NCBI RefSeq assembly: GCF_030246925.1 | Contig: NZ_CP126740.1 | Coordinates: 558,001 to 622,000 of the forward strand | Reading direction: 5' to 3' | From: Microbacterium sp. zg-Y625 | GTDB taxonomy: Bacteria > Actinomycetota > Actinomycetes > Actinomycetales > Microbacteriaceae | Length of the DNA stretch: 64,000 nucleotides | In this document: piece by piece, positions 1 to 13,876 of the stretch | Layout: every line of letters starts with the position of its first letter | How positions within the stretch are numbered: position 1 is the first letter of the stretch | Translations under genes and position numbers: made by a program | Notes under the pieces: model-generated | What the model was told of the DNA's origin: nothing | The model's input: only the letters and a program-made list of their open reading frames with translations | Database searches by the model: none

Positions 1-1
1 C

Positions 2-796
2 TGGCGCGTGCTGCTGTCGCTCGTCTTCTGCCTGCTGCTGTTGACGGTGACGCGGTCGTGGCCGAAGATCATCGCCATCATCCGGCAGCCGCGACTGCTC
101 ATGTGGACCGCGGCGGCGGGCGCCCTGATCTACGTCAACTGGCAGGTCTTCCTCATCGCCACCCTCACCGGGCACGTGCTGGAGTCGAGCCTCGGCTACT
201 TCATCAACCCCATCGTGACCGTGCTGCTGGCCGTGCTGGTGCTGCGCGAGAGGCTGCGCGTGACCCAGTGGGTGGCGCTGGGCGTGGCGGGAGCGGCGGT
301 CCTCGTCATCGTGGTGGGGTACGGCACGTTCCCGTGGATCGCGCTGACGCTTGCGACTTCGTTCGGCGTGTACGGACTGGTGAAGAAGCAGATCGGCCCG
401 GCCGTGGATGCCGTGAGCGGTCTGACCCTGGAGTCCTTCTGGCTGCTGCCGGTCGCGATCGTGCAGCTGGTGATCGTCGGCGCCACCACCGGCATCACGA
501 TGGGCACCGACGGCGTCGGGCACGCGGTGCTGCTGGCGCTCGCCGGCGTCATCACCGCGACACCGCTGCTGTTCTTCGCCGCCGGTGCCCGCCGTGCCTC
601 GCTGACGGTCATGGGTCTGCTGCAGTTCGTCGCCCCCATCCTGCAGTTCGCGATCGGCGTGTGGCTGGGCGAGGACATGCCCCCCGAGCGCTGGATCGGC
701 TTCGCCCTCGTGTGGGTGGCGCTCATCCTGCTCACGGCCGATTCGCTGCGTCACGCCCGGCGGGTGCGGGTCGACGACCTCGGCGCGGTGACCTGA
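2..796 (+). CDS. rarD: RarD-type EamA family transporter, 5'-truncated by the window edge
   Basis: The C-terminal 264 residues of a multi-helix inner-membrane permease are visible. The frame is already open at base 2, and a normal RarD is about 300 residues, so the true start lies outside the window. The stretch LESSLGYFINPIVTVLL, followed by L-RER-R-QW, is the characteristic RarD signature of the drug/metabolite transporter (EamA) superfamily. YGLVKKQ and the late FVAPILQF helix also match. The family is thought to export or import small hydrophobic metabolites; the substrate is unknown. The frame closes at a TGA directly followed by a hairpin. Confident on family, not on substrate. Confidence 0.85.
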   Translation, partial: WRVLLSLVFCLLLLTVTRSWPKIIAIIRQPRLLMWTAAAGALIYVNWQVFLIATLTGHVLESSLGYFINPIVTVLLAVLVLRERLRVTQWVALGVAGAAVLVIVVGYGTFPWIALTLATSFGVYGLVKKQIGPAVDAVSGLTLESFWLLPVAIVQLVIVGATTGITMGTDGVGHAVLLALAGVITATPLLFFAAGARRASLTVMGLLQFVAPILQFAIGVWLGEDMPPERWIGFALVWVALILLTADSLRHARRVRVDDLGAVT

Positions 797-797
797 G

Positions 798-822
798 CGG
801 ATGCCGCCGGGTGCGGCATCCG
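798..822 (+). terminator. Hairpin built from an inverted GGATGCC pair
   Basis: Arms CGGATGCCGC and GCGGCATCCG pair perfectly over 10 bp around a 5-nt loop, immediately after the rarD stop codon. A second dyad, CCCCC...GGGGG, follows at about 824-840. There is no T-tract, so this is a likely but not canonical intrinsic terminator. Confidence 0.6.
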
Positions 823-986
823 ACCCCCGCGTCGTGGGGGCCGGCGGCCGTTATCGATCCGAGACTGTTCTGTTTCAGACCGTTAACACATCGCAACACT
901 GGCGACGCGGAGCCGGGTCTAGGTTGGGACCCACTGGCGCGGCACCCGACGAAGCCGCGCCGCTCACGAAACAACTAGGGAGCACT

Positions 987-2255
987 ATGAGCGTCTTCAC
1001 ACGTTCGCGCGGCGCCAAGGTCCTCGGCGCCGTCGCCGTGGTCGGAGCCAGCGCGATGATCCTTGCCGGCTGCGCGGGTTCGAGCGAGCCCGCCGAAACG
1101 TCTGCTGCGCCCGCGGCGGAGGAGCGTGCGCCGCTGGATCTCAGCATCGGCACCGTGCTGCCGCAGACCGGGTCGCTGGCCTACCTCGGCCCGCCCGAGG
1201 AAGCGGGCGTGGGCCTGGCCGTCGCCGAGATCAACGAGGCCGACAAGGGCATCACCGTCGAGGTGGAGTACGGCGACTCGGGCGACACCGACAACAAGGC
1301 GTACGAGACCACCGTGCCGCGTCTGCTGGGCAACGGCGTGCAGGCGCTCATCGGCGCCGCCTCGTCGGGTGTGACCAAGCTCTTCCTCGACCAGGCGGTC
1401 GGCGCCGGCGTCATCACGTTCTCGCCGGCGAACACGTCGCCGGACTTCACCACCTGGGAGGATGACGACCTCTACTGGCGCACCGCCCCCAGCGACCTGC
1501 TGCAGGGCGAGGTGCTCGGCAACCTGATCGCCGAGGACGGACACTCGACGCTCGGCATCATCTACCTCAACGACGCGTACGGCACGGGGCTGGAAGCGGC
1601 CCTCACCGAGACCTTCACCGCCACCGGCGGCGAGGTCGTCGCCAGCGAGTCCTACAACGCCGGCGACACCAACTTCAGCGCTCCGGTGTCGTCGATCCTG
1701 GCCCAGAACCCCGATGCGATCGCCGTGATCGGCTTCGAGGAGACGGCCACGATCGTCCCGTCGTTCGTCAACAGCGGCTTCGACGGCGCCAACTTCTACT
1801 TCGTGGACGGCAACATCTCGCAGTGGGGCGCCGACATGCCGGTGTCGATCGAGGGATCGAAGGGCACGCAGCCGGGTCCCGTGCTCTCGGACGACTTCCA
1901 GGAGCGCCTGACGGCCCAGTGGATGGAGCAGGACGGCAGCGAGCTGGTCGACTTCAACTACGCCGCCGAGTCCTACGACGCCGTGGTGCTGCTGGCGCTG
2001 GCCGCCCTCGCAGCCAACTCCACCGACACCGCGGACATCGCGGCGGCGCTGCCTGAGGTGTCGGGCGGCACCGGTGAGGGCGAGAAGTGCGAGTCGTTCG
2101 CCGACTGCGCCGACATCATCCTCGAGGGCGGCACGGCCGACTACGACGGCTACTCCGGTGGCATTGCGTTCGACGAGGCCGGCGACCCGACCGAGGCGAC
2201 GATCGGCATCTTCGAGTACGGCGCGGACAACACCCACACCCGCGTCAACGACTGA
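987..2255 (+). CDS. Branched-chain amino acid ABC transporter substrate-binding lipoprotein (LivJ/LivK-like)
   Basis: Predicted 422-residue lipoprotein that captures the ligand outside the membrane for the Liv permease. The signal peptide has a basic n-region, a hydrophobic core and the lipobox LAGC (Cys about residue 29). The mature part is a periplasmic-binding-protein type I fold: GTVLPQTGSLAYLGPPEEAG near its start, then A-S-SGVT and ESYDAVVLLALAA. The ATG at 987 is chosen because AGGGAG lies 5 bases upstream and the signal peptide begins there; the open frame runs further upstream without coding character. The gene converges on the livHMGF genes on the other strand and shares their terminator. 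Ligand is inferred from the neighbours. Confidence 0.9.
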   Translation: MSVFTRSRGAKVLGAVAVVGASAMILAGCAGSSEPAETSAAPAAEERAPLDLSIGTVLPQTGSLAYLGPPEEAGVGLAVAEINEADKGITVEVEYGDSGDTDNKAYETTVPRLLGNGVQALIGAASSGVTKLFLDQAVGAGVITFSPANTSPDFTTWEDDDLYWRTAPSDLLQGEVLGNLIAEDGHSTLGIIYLNDAYGTGLEAALTETFTATGGEVVASESYNAGDTNFSAPVSSILAQNPDAIAVIGFEETATIVPSFVNSGFDGANFYFVDGNISQWGADMPVSIEGSKGTQPGPVLSDDFQERLTAQWMEQDGSELVDFNYAAESYDAVVLLALAALAANSTDTADIAAALPEVSGGTGEGEKCESFADCADIILEGGTADYDGYSGGIAFDEAGDPTEATIGIFEYGADNTHTRVND

Positions 2256-2268
2256 CACATGAAGAAAG

Positions 2269-2301
2269 GCCCCGGAGCAGATGAACTGCTCCGGGGCTTT
2301 T
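2269..2301. terminator. Bidirectional intrinsic terminator
   Basis: GCCCCGGAGCAG (2269-2280) pairs perfectly with CTGCTCCGGGGC (2286-2297) around a 5-nt loop. TTTT follows on + and an A-rich stretch precedes it, which serves the minus strand. It separates the convergent binding-protein gene and livF. Confidence 0.9.
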
Positions 2302-2317
2302 CGCTGTCGTCAGCGGG

Positions 2318-8176
<5,859 letters not shown>

Positions 8177-8180
8177 CGCT

Positions 8181-8260
8181 CGCGAGTGAGTATTCGTCGC
8201 GCCGAGTGAGTATTCGCCGCGCCGAGTGAGTATTCGTGCTCGCGAGTGAGTACTCGAGCA
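8181..8260 (+). repeat. Tandem array of four 20-bp repeats (left array)
   Basis: Four contiguous units with an exact 20-bp period begin 4 bases after the guaB stop. Each carries GAGTGAGTAYTCG, itself an imperfect dyad CGAGT-N4-ACTCG (perfect in unit 4). There are no spacers, so this is not CRISPR. The same unit occurs in opposite orientation at 9401-9500. Confidence 0.9.
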
Positions 8261-8265
8261 GCGCC

Positions 8266-8529
8266 TCAGCCGAAGAGTCCGTCGACGAGCGCGCGGCGCG
8301 TTCGTCGCGCTCACGCTGCATGCGGGCGAGGGGATCCTCGCGCCTGGCGTGACCGCGCGGCTCCGCCGGAGCGGCCGCGGCCGATGCAGGCACGGCGGGG
8401 ATGCCGGAGGGCGGGGTGGGTGCTTTCTGGAATGTGCCGCAGCGTCGCGGTCGGGCCGAGCGGTCGCATCCATGCGGCGGACGCCGAACCGGTGGCATCC
8501 GCGCCGCAATGCTCGCAGATCTCCATCAT
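8266..8529 (-). pseudogene. Frame-broken small zinc-ribbon-like gene
   Basis: Read on the minus strand, three conserved-looking pieces lie in two frames. An N-terminal piece with CEHCGAD and a C-terminal ALVDGLFG followed by TGA share one frame. The middle (CGTFQKAP, then an Ala/Pro-rich linker to DPLARMQRERDE) is in another. Two compensating frameshifts would rebuild a protein of about 87 residues with a CxxC...C pattern. No single frame spans it, hence the pseudogene call; sequencing error is the alternative. It sits between the two 20-bp repeat arrays. The family is not known to me. Confidence 0.45.
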
Positions 8530-8545
8530 TCGGTCTGGACCGAAT
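8528..8545. promoter_or_regulatory. Perfect 18-bp palindrome
   Basis: ATTCGGT and ACCGAAT are exact inverted arms around CTGG. The site touches the start codon of the frame-broken minus-strand gene, where a repressor would block expression. The cognate regulator is not in the window as far as I can tell. Confidence 0.4.
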
Positions 8546-8728
8546 CGTGGCGATGTCCGATGGACCGGCGCGGTGATGCTGCGCTCGTTCCGCCGCGGGC
8601 GCGAGATTTACTATCGGCGCACGTCTCTGGGCGACAGCGTCGCCTTCCCGGATGCCCACGCCCTCAGCCCGCGATGACCGCGGCGCTGCACCGCCGCCAG
8701 GACACTTACTGGGCGTCGGAGACCGGGC
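8546..8728. other. Interval without a recognisable gene
   Basis: Short frames exist on both strands here, but none has a ribosome binding site or family-like protein sequence. It may be remnant DNA of the decayed gene to its left. Confidence 0.4.
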
Positions 8729-8734
8729 TAGCCT
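8729..8734 (+). promoter_or_regulatory. Leaderless-type -10 (TAGCCT)
   Basis: TAGCCT ends 6 bases before GTG 8741 and no Shine-Dalgarno is present, matching the TANNNT box of leaderless actinobacterial transcripts. Confidence 0.5.
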
Positions 8735-8740
8735 GACCCC

Positions 8741-9359
8741 GTGATCCGGAGCCCGCGGTCGGCGAGCCTGTCCACGCGCCGGATCGAGGCATTCACCGAC
8801 GGCGTGTTCGCCATCGCGGCGACGTTGCTCGTACTCGACCTCACCGATCATTCGCTGGGCGAGGTCGACTCCGAAGCCCAGATGTGGGCGGCGCTGGGCG
8901 ACATGTCGAACCTCTTCTTCAATTTCGCGCTGAGCTTCGTGCTGCTGTGCCTGCTGTGGCGAGTGCACGTGCAGCAGTTCGAGCATGTCCAGCGCGTGGA
9001 CACCACCGTCATCTGGCTCAACAACGCGCGGCTGCTGTTCATCGTGCTCGTTCCGTTTGCGACGAATCTGACCACCGAGTACTCGGAATTCGTGGCGGGC
9101 CGACTGGCCATGCCGGTGAGTTTCTTCCTCGCGATCCTGTGCAGTGGGCTGCAGTGGGAGTGGATGGCACGCCACGCCGACGTGATGCTTCCCGAGATGA
9201 CGACGGCGGACGTCGTCGCCTTCGGCCGCGCCTCGCGCAGCGCCCTCATCATCAGCGCCGTGGTCGTCGCGCCGGCGCCCTGGGTCGGGTCCTGGGCATT
9301 CCTGCCTGTTCCTCCTCGACGGCGTCTTCACTCGGGTACTGCGCCGCAGGGCCGCCTGA
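8741..9359 (+). CDS. TMEM175-family potassium channel-like protein, frameshifted near its 3' end
   Basis: Small membrane protein of about 200 residues. RIEAFTDGVFAIAATLLVLDL at the N-terminus is the TMEM175/DUF1211 signature (bacterial K+ channels of two short repeats); four or more hydrophobic helices follow. After about residue 188 (GSWAFLP) the frame reads into arginine/glycine-rich sequence and the right repeat array, finally stopping at 9463. A +1 shift near 9300-9310, at the doubled CCTG, restores a natural end: a helix CLFLLDGVFTRVL, basic residues and a TGA at 9357-9359. So either a recent frameshift mutation or a base-calling error. The start follows the leaderless pattern. Confidence 0.65.
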
Positions 9360-9400
9360 TCCGGGGTGGATGCCGGCGGGGTGAATGCCGACGGGGGGAC

Positions 9401-9500
9401 CAGTACTCACTCGGCACCGCGAGTACTCACTCGGCGCCGCGAGTACTCACTCGGCGCCGCTAATACTCACTCGGCACCGCGAATACTCACTCGGCAGCCG
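9401..9500 (-). repeat. Tandem array of five 20-bp repeats (right array, inverted)
   Basis: Five contiguous units with an exact 20-bp period. Read on the minus strand they carry GCCGAGTGAGTAYTNG, the same unit as the array after guaB. The array ends 28 bases before guaB3. Together the two arrays form a large inverted repeat around about 1.1 kb. Confidence 0.9.
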
Positions 9501-9516
9501 GGGGAGAGGGGGCGGG

Positions 9517-9522
9517 TAGGCT
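9517..9522 (+). promoter_or_regulatory. Leaderless-type -10 (TAGGCT) of guaB3
   Basis: TAGGCT ends 6 bases before GTG 9529 and supports that codon as start over the ATG at 9535. Confidence 0.45.
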
Positions 9523-9528
9523 GGAGGG

Positions 9529-10653
9529 GTGAGCATGGAGATCGAGATCGGCCGCGCCAAGCGGGCCCGCCGCGCGTACGCCTTCGACGACATCGCCGTG
9601 GTGCCGTCGCGCCGCACCCGCAACCCCGAGGACGTCTCCACGGGCTGGGCCATTGACGCGTTCCAATTCGACATCCCGGTTCTCGCAGCCCCCATGGACT
9701 CCGTCGTCAGCCCCCGCACCGCGATCATGCTGGGCCAGCTCGGTGGCCTCGGGGTGCTCGACCTGGAGGGCCTGTGGACGCGCTACGACGACCCGGATCC
9801 CCTCCTGGCCGAGATCGCGACGCTCGCCGACGCCGAGGCCACCCGGCGCATGCAGGAGCTGTACGCCGAGCCCATCAAGCCTGAGCTCGTCCGCGACCGG
9901 CTCGCCGAGATCCGCGCCGCCGGTGTCACCGTCGCCGGTGCCCTCACCCCGCAGCGTACGCAGCAGCTGTACGAGACCGTCGTCGCCGCCGGCGTCGACC
10001 TCTTCGTCATCCGCGGCACGACCGTCTCGGCCGAGCACGTCTCGAGCGTCGACGCTCCCCTGAACCTCAAGAAGTTCATCTACGACCTCGACGTTCCCGT
10101 CATCGTCGGCGGCGCCTCGACATACACCGCCGCGCTGCACCTCATGCGCACCGGCGCGGCGGGCGTGCTCGTCGGCTTCGGCGGGGGGGCGGCATCCACC
10201 ACGCGCGCCACCCTCGGCGTGCACGCGCCCATGGCCACCGCCGTCGCCGACGTCGCCGGCGCACGCCGCGACTACCTCGACGAGTCGGGCGGCCGCTACG
10301 TGCACGTCATCGCCGACGGCGGTGTCGGCACCTCCGGCGATATCGTGAAGGCGCTGGCGATGGGGGCGGATGCCGTCATGCTGGGCGTCGCCCTCGCCCG
10401 GGCGACCGATGCTCCCGGCCGCGGATACCACTGGGGCCCCGAAGCGCACCACTCCCGGCTGCCCCGCGGCAGCCGCATCCGCGTCGAGCAGAAGGTCAAC
10501 CTCGAGTCCGTGCTCTACGGCCCGGCCACCGTCGCCGATGGCACCGCGAACCTCATCGGCGCGCTGAAGAAGTCCATGGCGACCACAGGCTATTCGGATC
10601 TCAAGGAGTTCCAGCGCGTCGAGGTCGTCGTCGCGCCGTACCGGTCCAGATGA
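9529..10653 (+). CDS. guaB3: GuaB3-family IMP dehydrogenase-like protein
   Basis: Cytosolic TIM-barrel paralogue of GuaB, 374 residues, with no CBS domains. Family hallmarks are YAFDDIAVVPSRRTRNPEDV, VLAAPMDSVVSP, a late VIADGGVGTSGDIVKAL and the GYSDLKEFQRVEV end. Where true IMP dehydrogenases carry the catalytic cysteine (SICTT), this protein reads GGAASTTR with Ser223, so ordinary IMP dehydrogenase chemistry is doubtful. Actinobacteria commonly carry this second gene near guaB; its role is not settled. GTG 9529 fits a leaderless start; ATG 9535 with GGAGG upstream is the alternative. The 3' end overlaps the SURF1 gene by 4 bases. Confidence 0.88.
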   Translation: MSMEIEIGRAKRARRAYAFDDIAVVPSRRTRNPEDVSTGWAIDAFQFDIPVLAAPMDSVVSPRTAIMLGQLGGLGVLDLEGLWTRYDDPDPLLAEIATLADAEATRRMQELYAEPIKPELVRDRLAEIRAAGVTVAGALTPQRTQQLYETVVAAGVDLFVIRGTTVSAEHVSSVDAPLNLKKFIYDLDVPVIVGGASTYTAALHLMRTGAAGVLVGFGGGAASTTRATLGVHAPMATAVADVAGARRDYLDESGGRYVHVIADGGVGTSGDIVKALAMGADAVMLGVALARATDAPGRGYHWGPEAHHSRLPRGSRIRVEQKVNLESVLYGPATVADGTANLIGALKKSMATTGYSDLKEFQRVEVVVAPYRSR

Positions 10654-11573
10654 GCGTGAGCAATCCGTCGACGGGCCCGGCGACCACGCCGGCCCCTGAG
10701 CCGGTGACGGCGCCCGACGGCGGCGCGGCCGCCGGTGCCGGCGTGCTGCCGCAGTTCCCGCCCACTCTCCGCGAGGTCATGCTGCGGCCGTGGTGGCTGG
10801 CCATGCTCGTGTTCGCGCTCGCCGTCGCGGGGGTCTTCGCCTGGCTCGGCCAGTGGCAGCTGGGGAACGCGATCGACAGCGACCCGCCGCCCCCCGGCAT
10901 GACCGAGGAGCTGCGGCCGCTGGCCGAGGTCGCCGGTCCCGGCGAATACCTGTCCGAGCCGCTCGTCGGCCAGCGGGTGGAGGCCGCGGGGCGCTGGATC
11001 CCCGGGGACTTCATCCCGGTGGCATCCCGCTTCAACGACGGGACCGAGGGTTACTGGGTCACCGGCCAGCTGCGGCTGGACGAGACCACCGCGGGCGCCG
11101 GCGACCCGACGTCACTGGCCGTCGCCGTGGGCTGGGCGCCCACTGAGGCCGACGCCCAGGCGGCGATCGCGACCCTCGAAGCCGATGCCGAAGCCGACCC
11201 GGGAGCCGTCGTGCAGCTCACCGGCCGTCTGATCTCCGACGAGGGGCCCGGGGTTCCGCCGAGGGGCGCGGACCCGCAGACGATGACGCGGATGTCACCG
11301 GCGGCGCTGCTGTCCCGCTGGCACGACGTCGACGGACTCGAGGTGTACCGCGCCTACCTGACCTCCGCGGAGCCGCTCGGCGGACTCGAGGCCATCGCGT
11401 CGCCCGCACCGGTCGAGGGATCGAACGTCAACTGGCTGAACATCTTCTACGCGGCCGAGTGGGTCGTGTTCGCCGGGTTCGCGTTCTACATGTGGTACCG
11501 CCTCGCGCGTGACGCATGGGAGAAGGAAGTCGAAGAGCTCGAGGACCAGCAGGCCGCGGCATCCGCTCCCTGA
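10650..11573 (+). CDS. SURF1-family cytochrome oxidase assembly protein
   Basis: Membrane protein of 307 residues with the SURF1 topology: a proline/alanine-rich cytoplasmic leader, a first helix at about 48-65 followed by WLGQWQLGNA, an extracytoplasmic core, and a second helix near the C-terminus (NIFYAAEWVVFAGFAFYMWY). The conserved G-R-W (AAGRWIPGDF) is present. SURF1 helps insert haem a into the aa3-type terminal oxidase. ATG overlaps the guaB3 stop (ATGA), so it is probably cotranscribed with the purine genes although functionally unrelated. The C-terminal 25 residues form an acidic, coiled-coil-like tail. Confidence 0.85.
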   Translation: MSVSNPSTGPATTPAPEPVTAPDGGAAAGAGVLPQFPPTLREVMLRPWWLAMLVFALAVAGVFAWLGQWQLGNAIDSDPPPPGMTEELRPLAEVAGPGEYLSEPLVGQRVEAAGRWIPGDFIPVASRFNDGTEGYWVTGQLRLDETTAGAGDPTSLAVAVGWAPTEADAQAAIATLEADAEADPGAVVQLTGRLISDEGPGVPPRGADPQTMTRMSPAALLSRWHDVDGLEVYRAYLTSAEPLGGLEAIASPAPVEGSNVNWLNIFYAAEWVVFAGFAFYMWYRLARDAWEKEVEELEDQQAAASAP

Positions 11574-11643
11574 CCGCTCGAAGGCCCGCCCCGACGGCGC
11601 CCGACGGCGCCCGGCGGCGCGTGGGCGACGGTGAACGCGACGG

Positions 11644-11649
11644 TAGGAT
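11644..11649 (+). promoter_or_regulatory. Leaderless-type -10 (TAGGAT)
   Basis: TAGGAT ends 7 bases before ATG 11657, matching the TANNNT pattern seen at many other starts in the window. Confidence 0.4.
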
Positions 11650-11656
11650 GGAAGCC

Positions 11657-12181
11657 ATGCCGGCCCCCAAACTCGCGTCCTTCCCAGCGATCCGCTCGGC
11701 GCTGAAGTTCTACCAGATCGCGTCGGTGATCACCGGCGTCGGGCTGCTCCTGCTGCTGGCCGAGATGATCTTCAAGTACACGCCGCTGCATGTCGAGCTG
11801 TTCGCCGGCGGGTCCGGCGGCCTGCTGTGGTTCGCGACGGTCATCGTCGGCCCCGACTGCCAGTGGTTCTCGCTCTTCATCCCGGGCAGCGACCAGTGCG
11901 AGATGATCTCCACCGGCGACGGTCTCAACCTGTCGCTGGGCATCCTCATCGTGCACGGCTGGTTCTACGTCGTGTACCTCTTCGCCTGCTTCCGGGTGTG
12001 GAGCCTCATGCGCTGGGGCTTCGTGCGCTTCCTCCTCCTCGCCCTCGGCGGTGTCGTGCCGCTGCTGTCGTTCTTCATGGAGGCGCGCGTCGCCCGGGAG
12101 GTCACGACCTACCTCGCCGAGCGGGAAGCCGCTGAAGCTGCGGCATCCGCTCCCATCCCCGCCACGGAAGGCAACCGTTGA
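11657..12181 (+). CDS. DUF3817 membrane protein
   Basis: Protein of 174 residues with three predicted membrane helices (about 20-40, 95-115 and 120-142). The family pattern includes [20 protein letters not shown] at the N-terminus and [19 protein letters not shown] in the middle; function is unknown. A segment at about 55-90 with two cysteines (PDCQW and DQCEM) lies between helices and may be extracytoplasmic. ATG 11657 is preferred; an in-frame ATG lies at 11648. The stop overlaps the guaA TTG start by three bases, so the two are translationally coupled, a common actinobacterial arrangement. Confidence 0.82.
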   Translation: MPAPKLASFPAIRSALKFYQIASVITGVGLLLLLAEMIFKYTPLHVELFAGGSGGLLWFATVIVGPDCQWFSLFIPGSDQCEMISTGDGLNLSLGILIVHGWFYVVYLFACFRVWSLMRWGFVRFLLLALGGVVPLLSFFMEARVAREVTTYLAEREAAEAAASAPIPATEGNR

Positions 12182-13761
12182 CCGCTCAGACCGAAACCTC
12201 GCAGCGTCCCGTGCTGGTCGTCGATTTCGGCGCCCAGTACTCCCAGCTCATCGCCCGGCGCGTCCGCGAGGCCGGTGTCTACAGCGAGATCGTCCCTCAC
12301 ACCGCGACGGCCGCCGAGATCGCCGAGAAGCAGCCCGTCGGCCTCATCCTCTCGGGCGGACCCGCGTCGGTCTACGAGCCCGGCGCCCCGAGCCTCGACC
12401 CGGAGGTCTTCGACCTCGGGGTCCCCACCCTCGGCATCTGCTACGGCTTCCAGGTGATGGCGCAGGCCCTCGGCGGCGAGGTCGCCAACACCGGGCTGCG
12501 CGAATACGGCGCGACGGATGCCACGCTCTCCGGCGACGGCGGCGTGCTGCTGTCGGGGCAGCCCGCGCAGCAGAACGTCTGGATGAGCCACGGCGACCAG
12601 GTCGCCGCCGCCCCCGAAGGCTTCGAGGTGCTCGCCTCGACCGCCGCCACCCCCGTCGCCGCCTTCGCGAGCGACGAGCGCCGCATGTACGGCGTGCAGT
12701 GGCATCCCGAGGTCAAGCACAGCGACCACGGCCAGAACGTGCTGGAGAACTTCCTGCACAAGGCCGCGGGGCTCCCCGCCGACTGGAACAGCGGCAACGT
12801 CATCGCCGAGCAGGTCGCGAAGATCCGGGAGCAGATCGGCACCGGCCGCGTGATCTGCGGGCTCTCCGGAGGCGTCGACTCGGCCGTCGCCGCCGCGCTC
12901 GTGCACAAGGCCGTCGGCGATCAGCTCGTGTGCATCTTCGTCGACCACGGACTGCTCCGTAAGGGCGAGCGGGAGCAGGTCGAGCAGGACTACGTCGCCT
13001 CGACCGGCGTGCGCCTGGTGACCGTGGACGCGCGCGAGCGCTTCCTCACGGCGCTTTCGGGCGTGAGCGACCCGGAGCAGAAGCGAAAGATCATCGGGCG
13101 CGAGTTCATCCGCACGTTCGAGCAGGCCGAGGCGGCGCTCGTGGCCGAGGCCGCCGCCGACGGCGAGCCCATCCGCTTCCTCGTGCAGGGCACGCTGTAC
13201 CCCGACGTCGTGGAGTCCGGCGGTGGAGCGGGCACCGCGAACATCAAGAGCCACCACAACGTGGGCGGGCTTCCCGAGGACCTGCAGTTCGAGCTCGTCG
13301 AGCCGCTGCGCACCCTCTTCAAGGACGAGGTGCGGGCGATCGGCCGGGAGCTCGGGCTCCCCGAGGTCATCGTCGGGCGCCAGCCGTTTCCGGGCCCCGG
13401 CCTCGGCATCCGGATCGTCGGTGAGGTCACCGCTGACCGCCTCGAGATTCTGCGTGACGCCGACGCCATCGCCCGCGAGGAGCTGACGAAGGCGGGTCTT
13501 GACGACGAGATCTGGCAGTGCCCCGTGGTGCTCTTGGCAGACGTCCGCTCGGTGGGCGTGCAGGGTGACGGCCGCACCTACGGCCACCCGATCGTGCTGC
13601 GCCCGGTCTCGAGTGAGGACGCGATGACGGCGGACTGGACGCGCCTGCCGTACGACGTGCTGTCGAAGATCTCGAACCGCATCACCAACGAGGTGCGCGA
13701 GGTCAACCGGGTCGTGCTCGACGTGACGAGCAAGCCCCCGGGGACCATCGAGTGGGAGTGA
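12178..13761 (+). CDS. guaA: GMP synthase (glutamine-hydrolysing)
   Basis: Converts XMP, glutamine and ATP to GMP, the last step of guanine nucleotide synthesis; 527 residues, standard length. The class I glutamine amidotransferase domain has nucleophile Cys88 in LGICYGFQ and the His-Glu pair in WHPEV. The ATP-pyrophosphatase domain has the P-loop [12 protein letters not shown] at about 226-237. The C-terminal dimerisation domain ends GTIEWE, as in nearly all GuaA. TTG start with GGAAGG upstream, overlapping the DUF3817 stop. A strong hairpin follows. Confidence 0.97.
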   Translation: MTAQTETSQRPVLVVDFGAQYSQLIARRVREAGVYSEIVPHTATAAEIAEKQPVGLILSGGPASVYEPGAPSLDPEVFDLGVPTLGICYGFQVMAQALGGEVANTGLREYGATDATLSGDGGVLLSGQPAQQNVWMSHGDQVAAAPEGFEVLASTAATPVAAFASDERRMYGVQWHPEVKHSDHGQNVLENFLHKAAGLPADWNSGNVIAEQVAKIREQIGTGRVICGLSGGVDSAVAAALVHKAVGDQLVCIFVDHGLLRKGEREQVEQDYVASTGVRLVTVDARERFLTALSGVSDPEQKRKIIGREFIRTFEQAEAALVAEAAADGEPIRFLVQGTLYPDVVESGGGAGTANIKSHHNVGGLPEDLQFELVEPLRTLFKDEVRAIGRELGLPEVIVGRQPFPGPGLGIRIVGEVTADRLEILRDADAIAREELTKAGLDDEIWQCPVVLLADVRSVGVQGDGRTYGHPIVLRPVSSEDAMTADWTRLPYDVLSKISNRITNEVREVNRVVLDVTSKPPGTIEWE

Positions 13762-13767
13762 GTCGGT

Positions 13768-13803
13768 GACGGATGCCGCGGCCTGAGGGTCGCGGCATCC
13801 GTC
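13768..13803 (+). terminator. guaA terminator with inverted GGATGCC pair
   Basis: GACGGATGCCGCG pairs with CGCGGCATCCGTC over 13 bp around a 10-nt loop, starting 7 bases after the guaA stop and followed by GTTTCC. Confidence 0.8.
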
Positions 13804-13876
13804 GTTTCCGGGCGGGCGGGCGGGCGCGGCGCCGCGGTTCGGGGGAGACCCAGGGCGCGTGGGGGAGGATGGACGG

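Noticed and set aside
8181..9500. CRISPR array
   Set aside because: The 20-bp units are contiguous, without spacers, and no cas genes are present.
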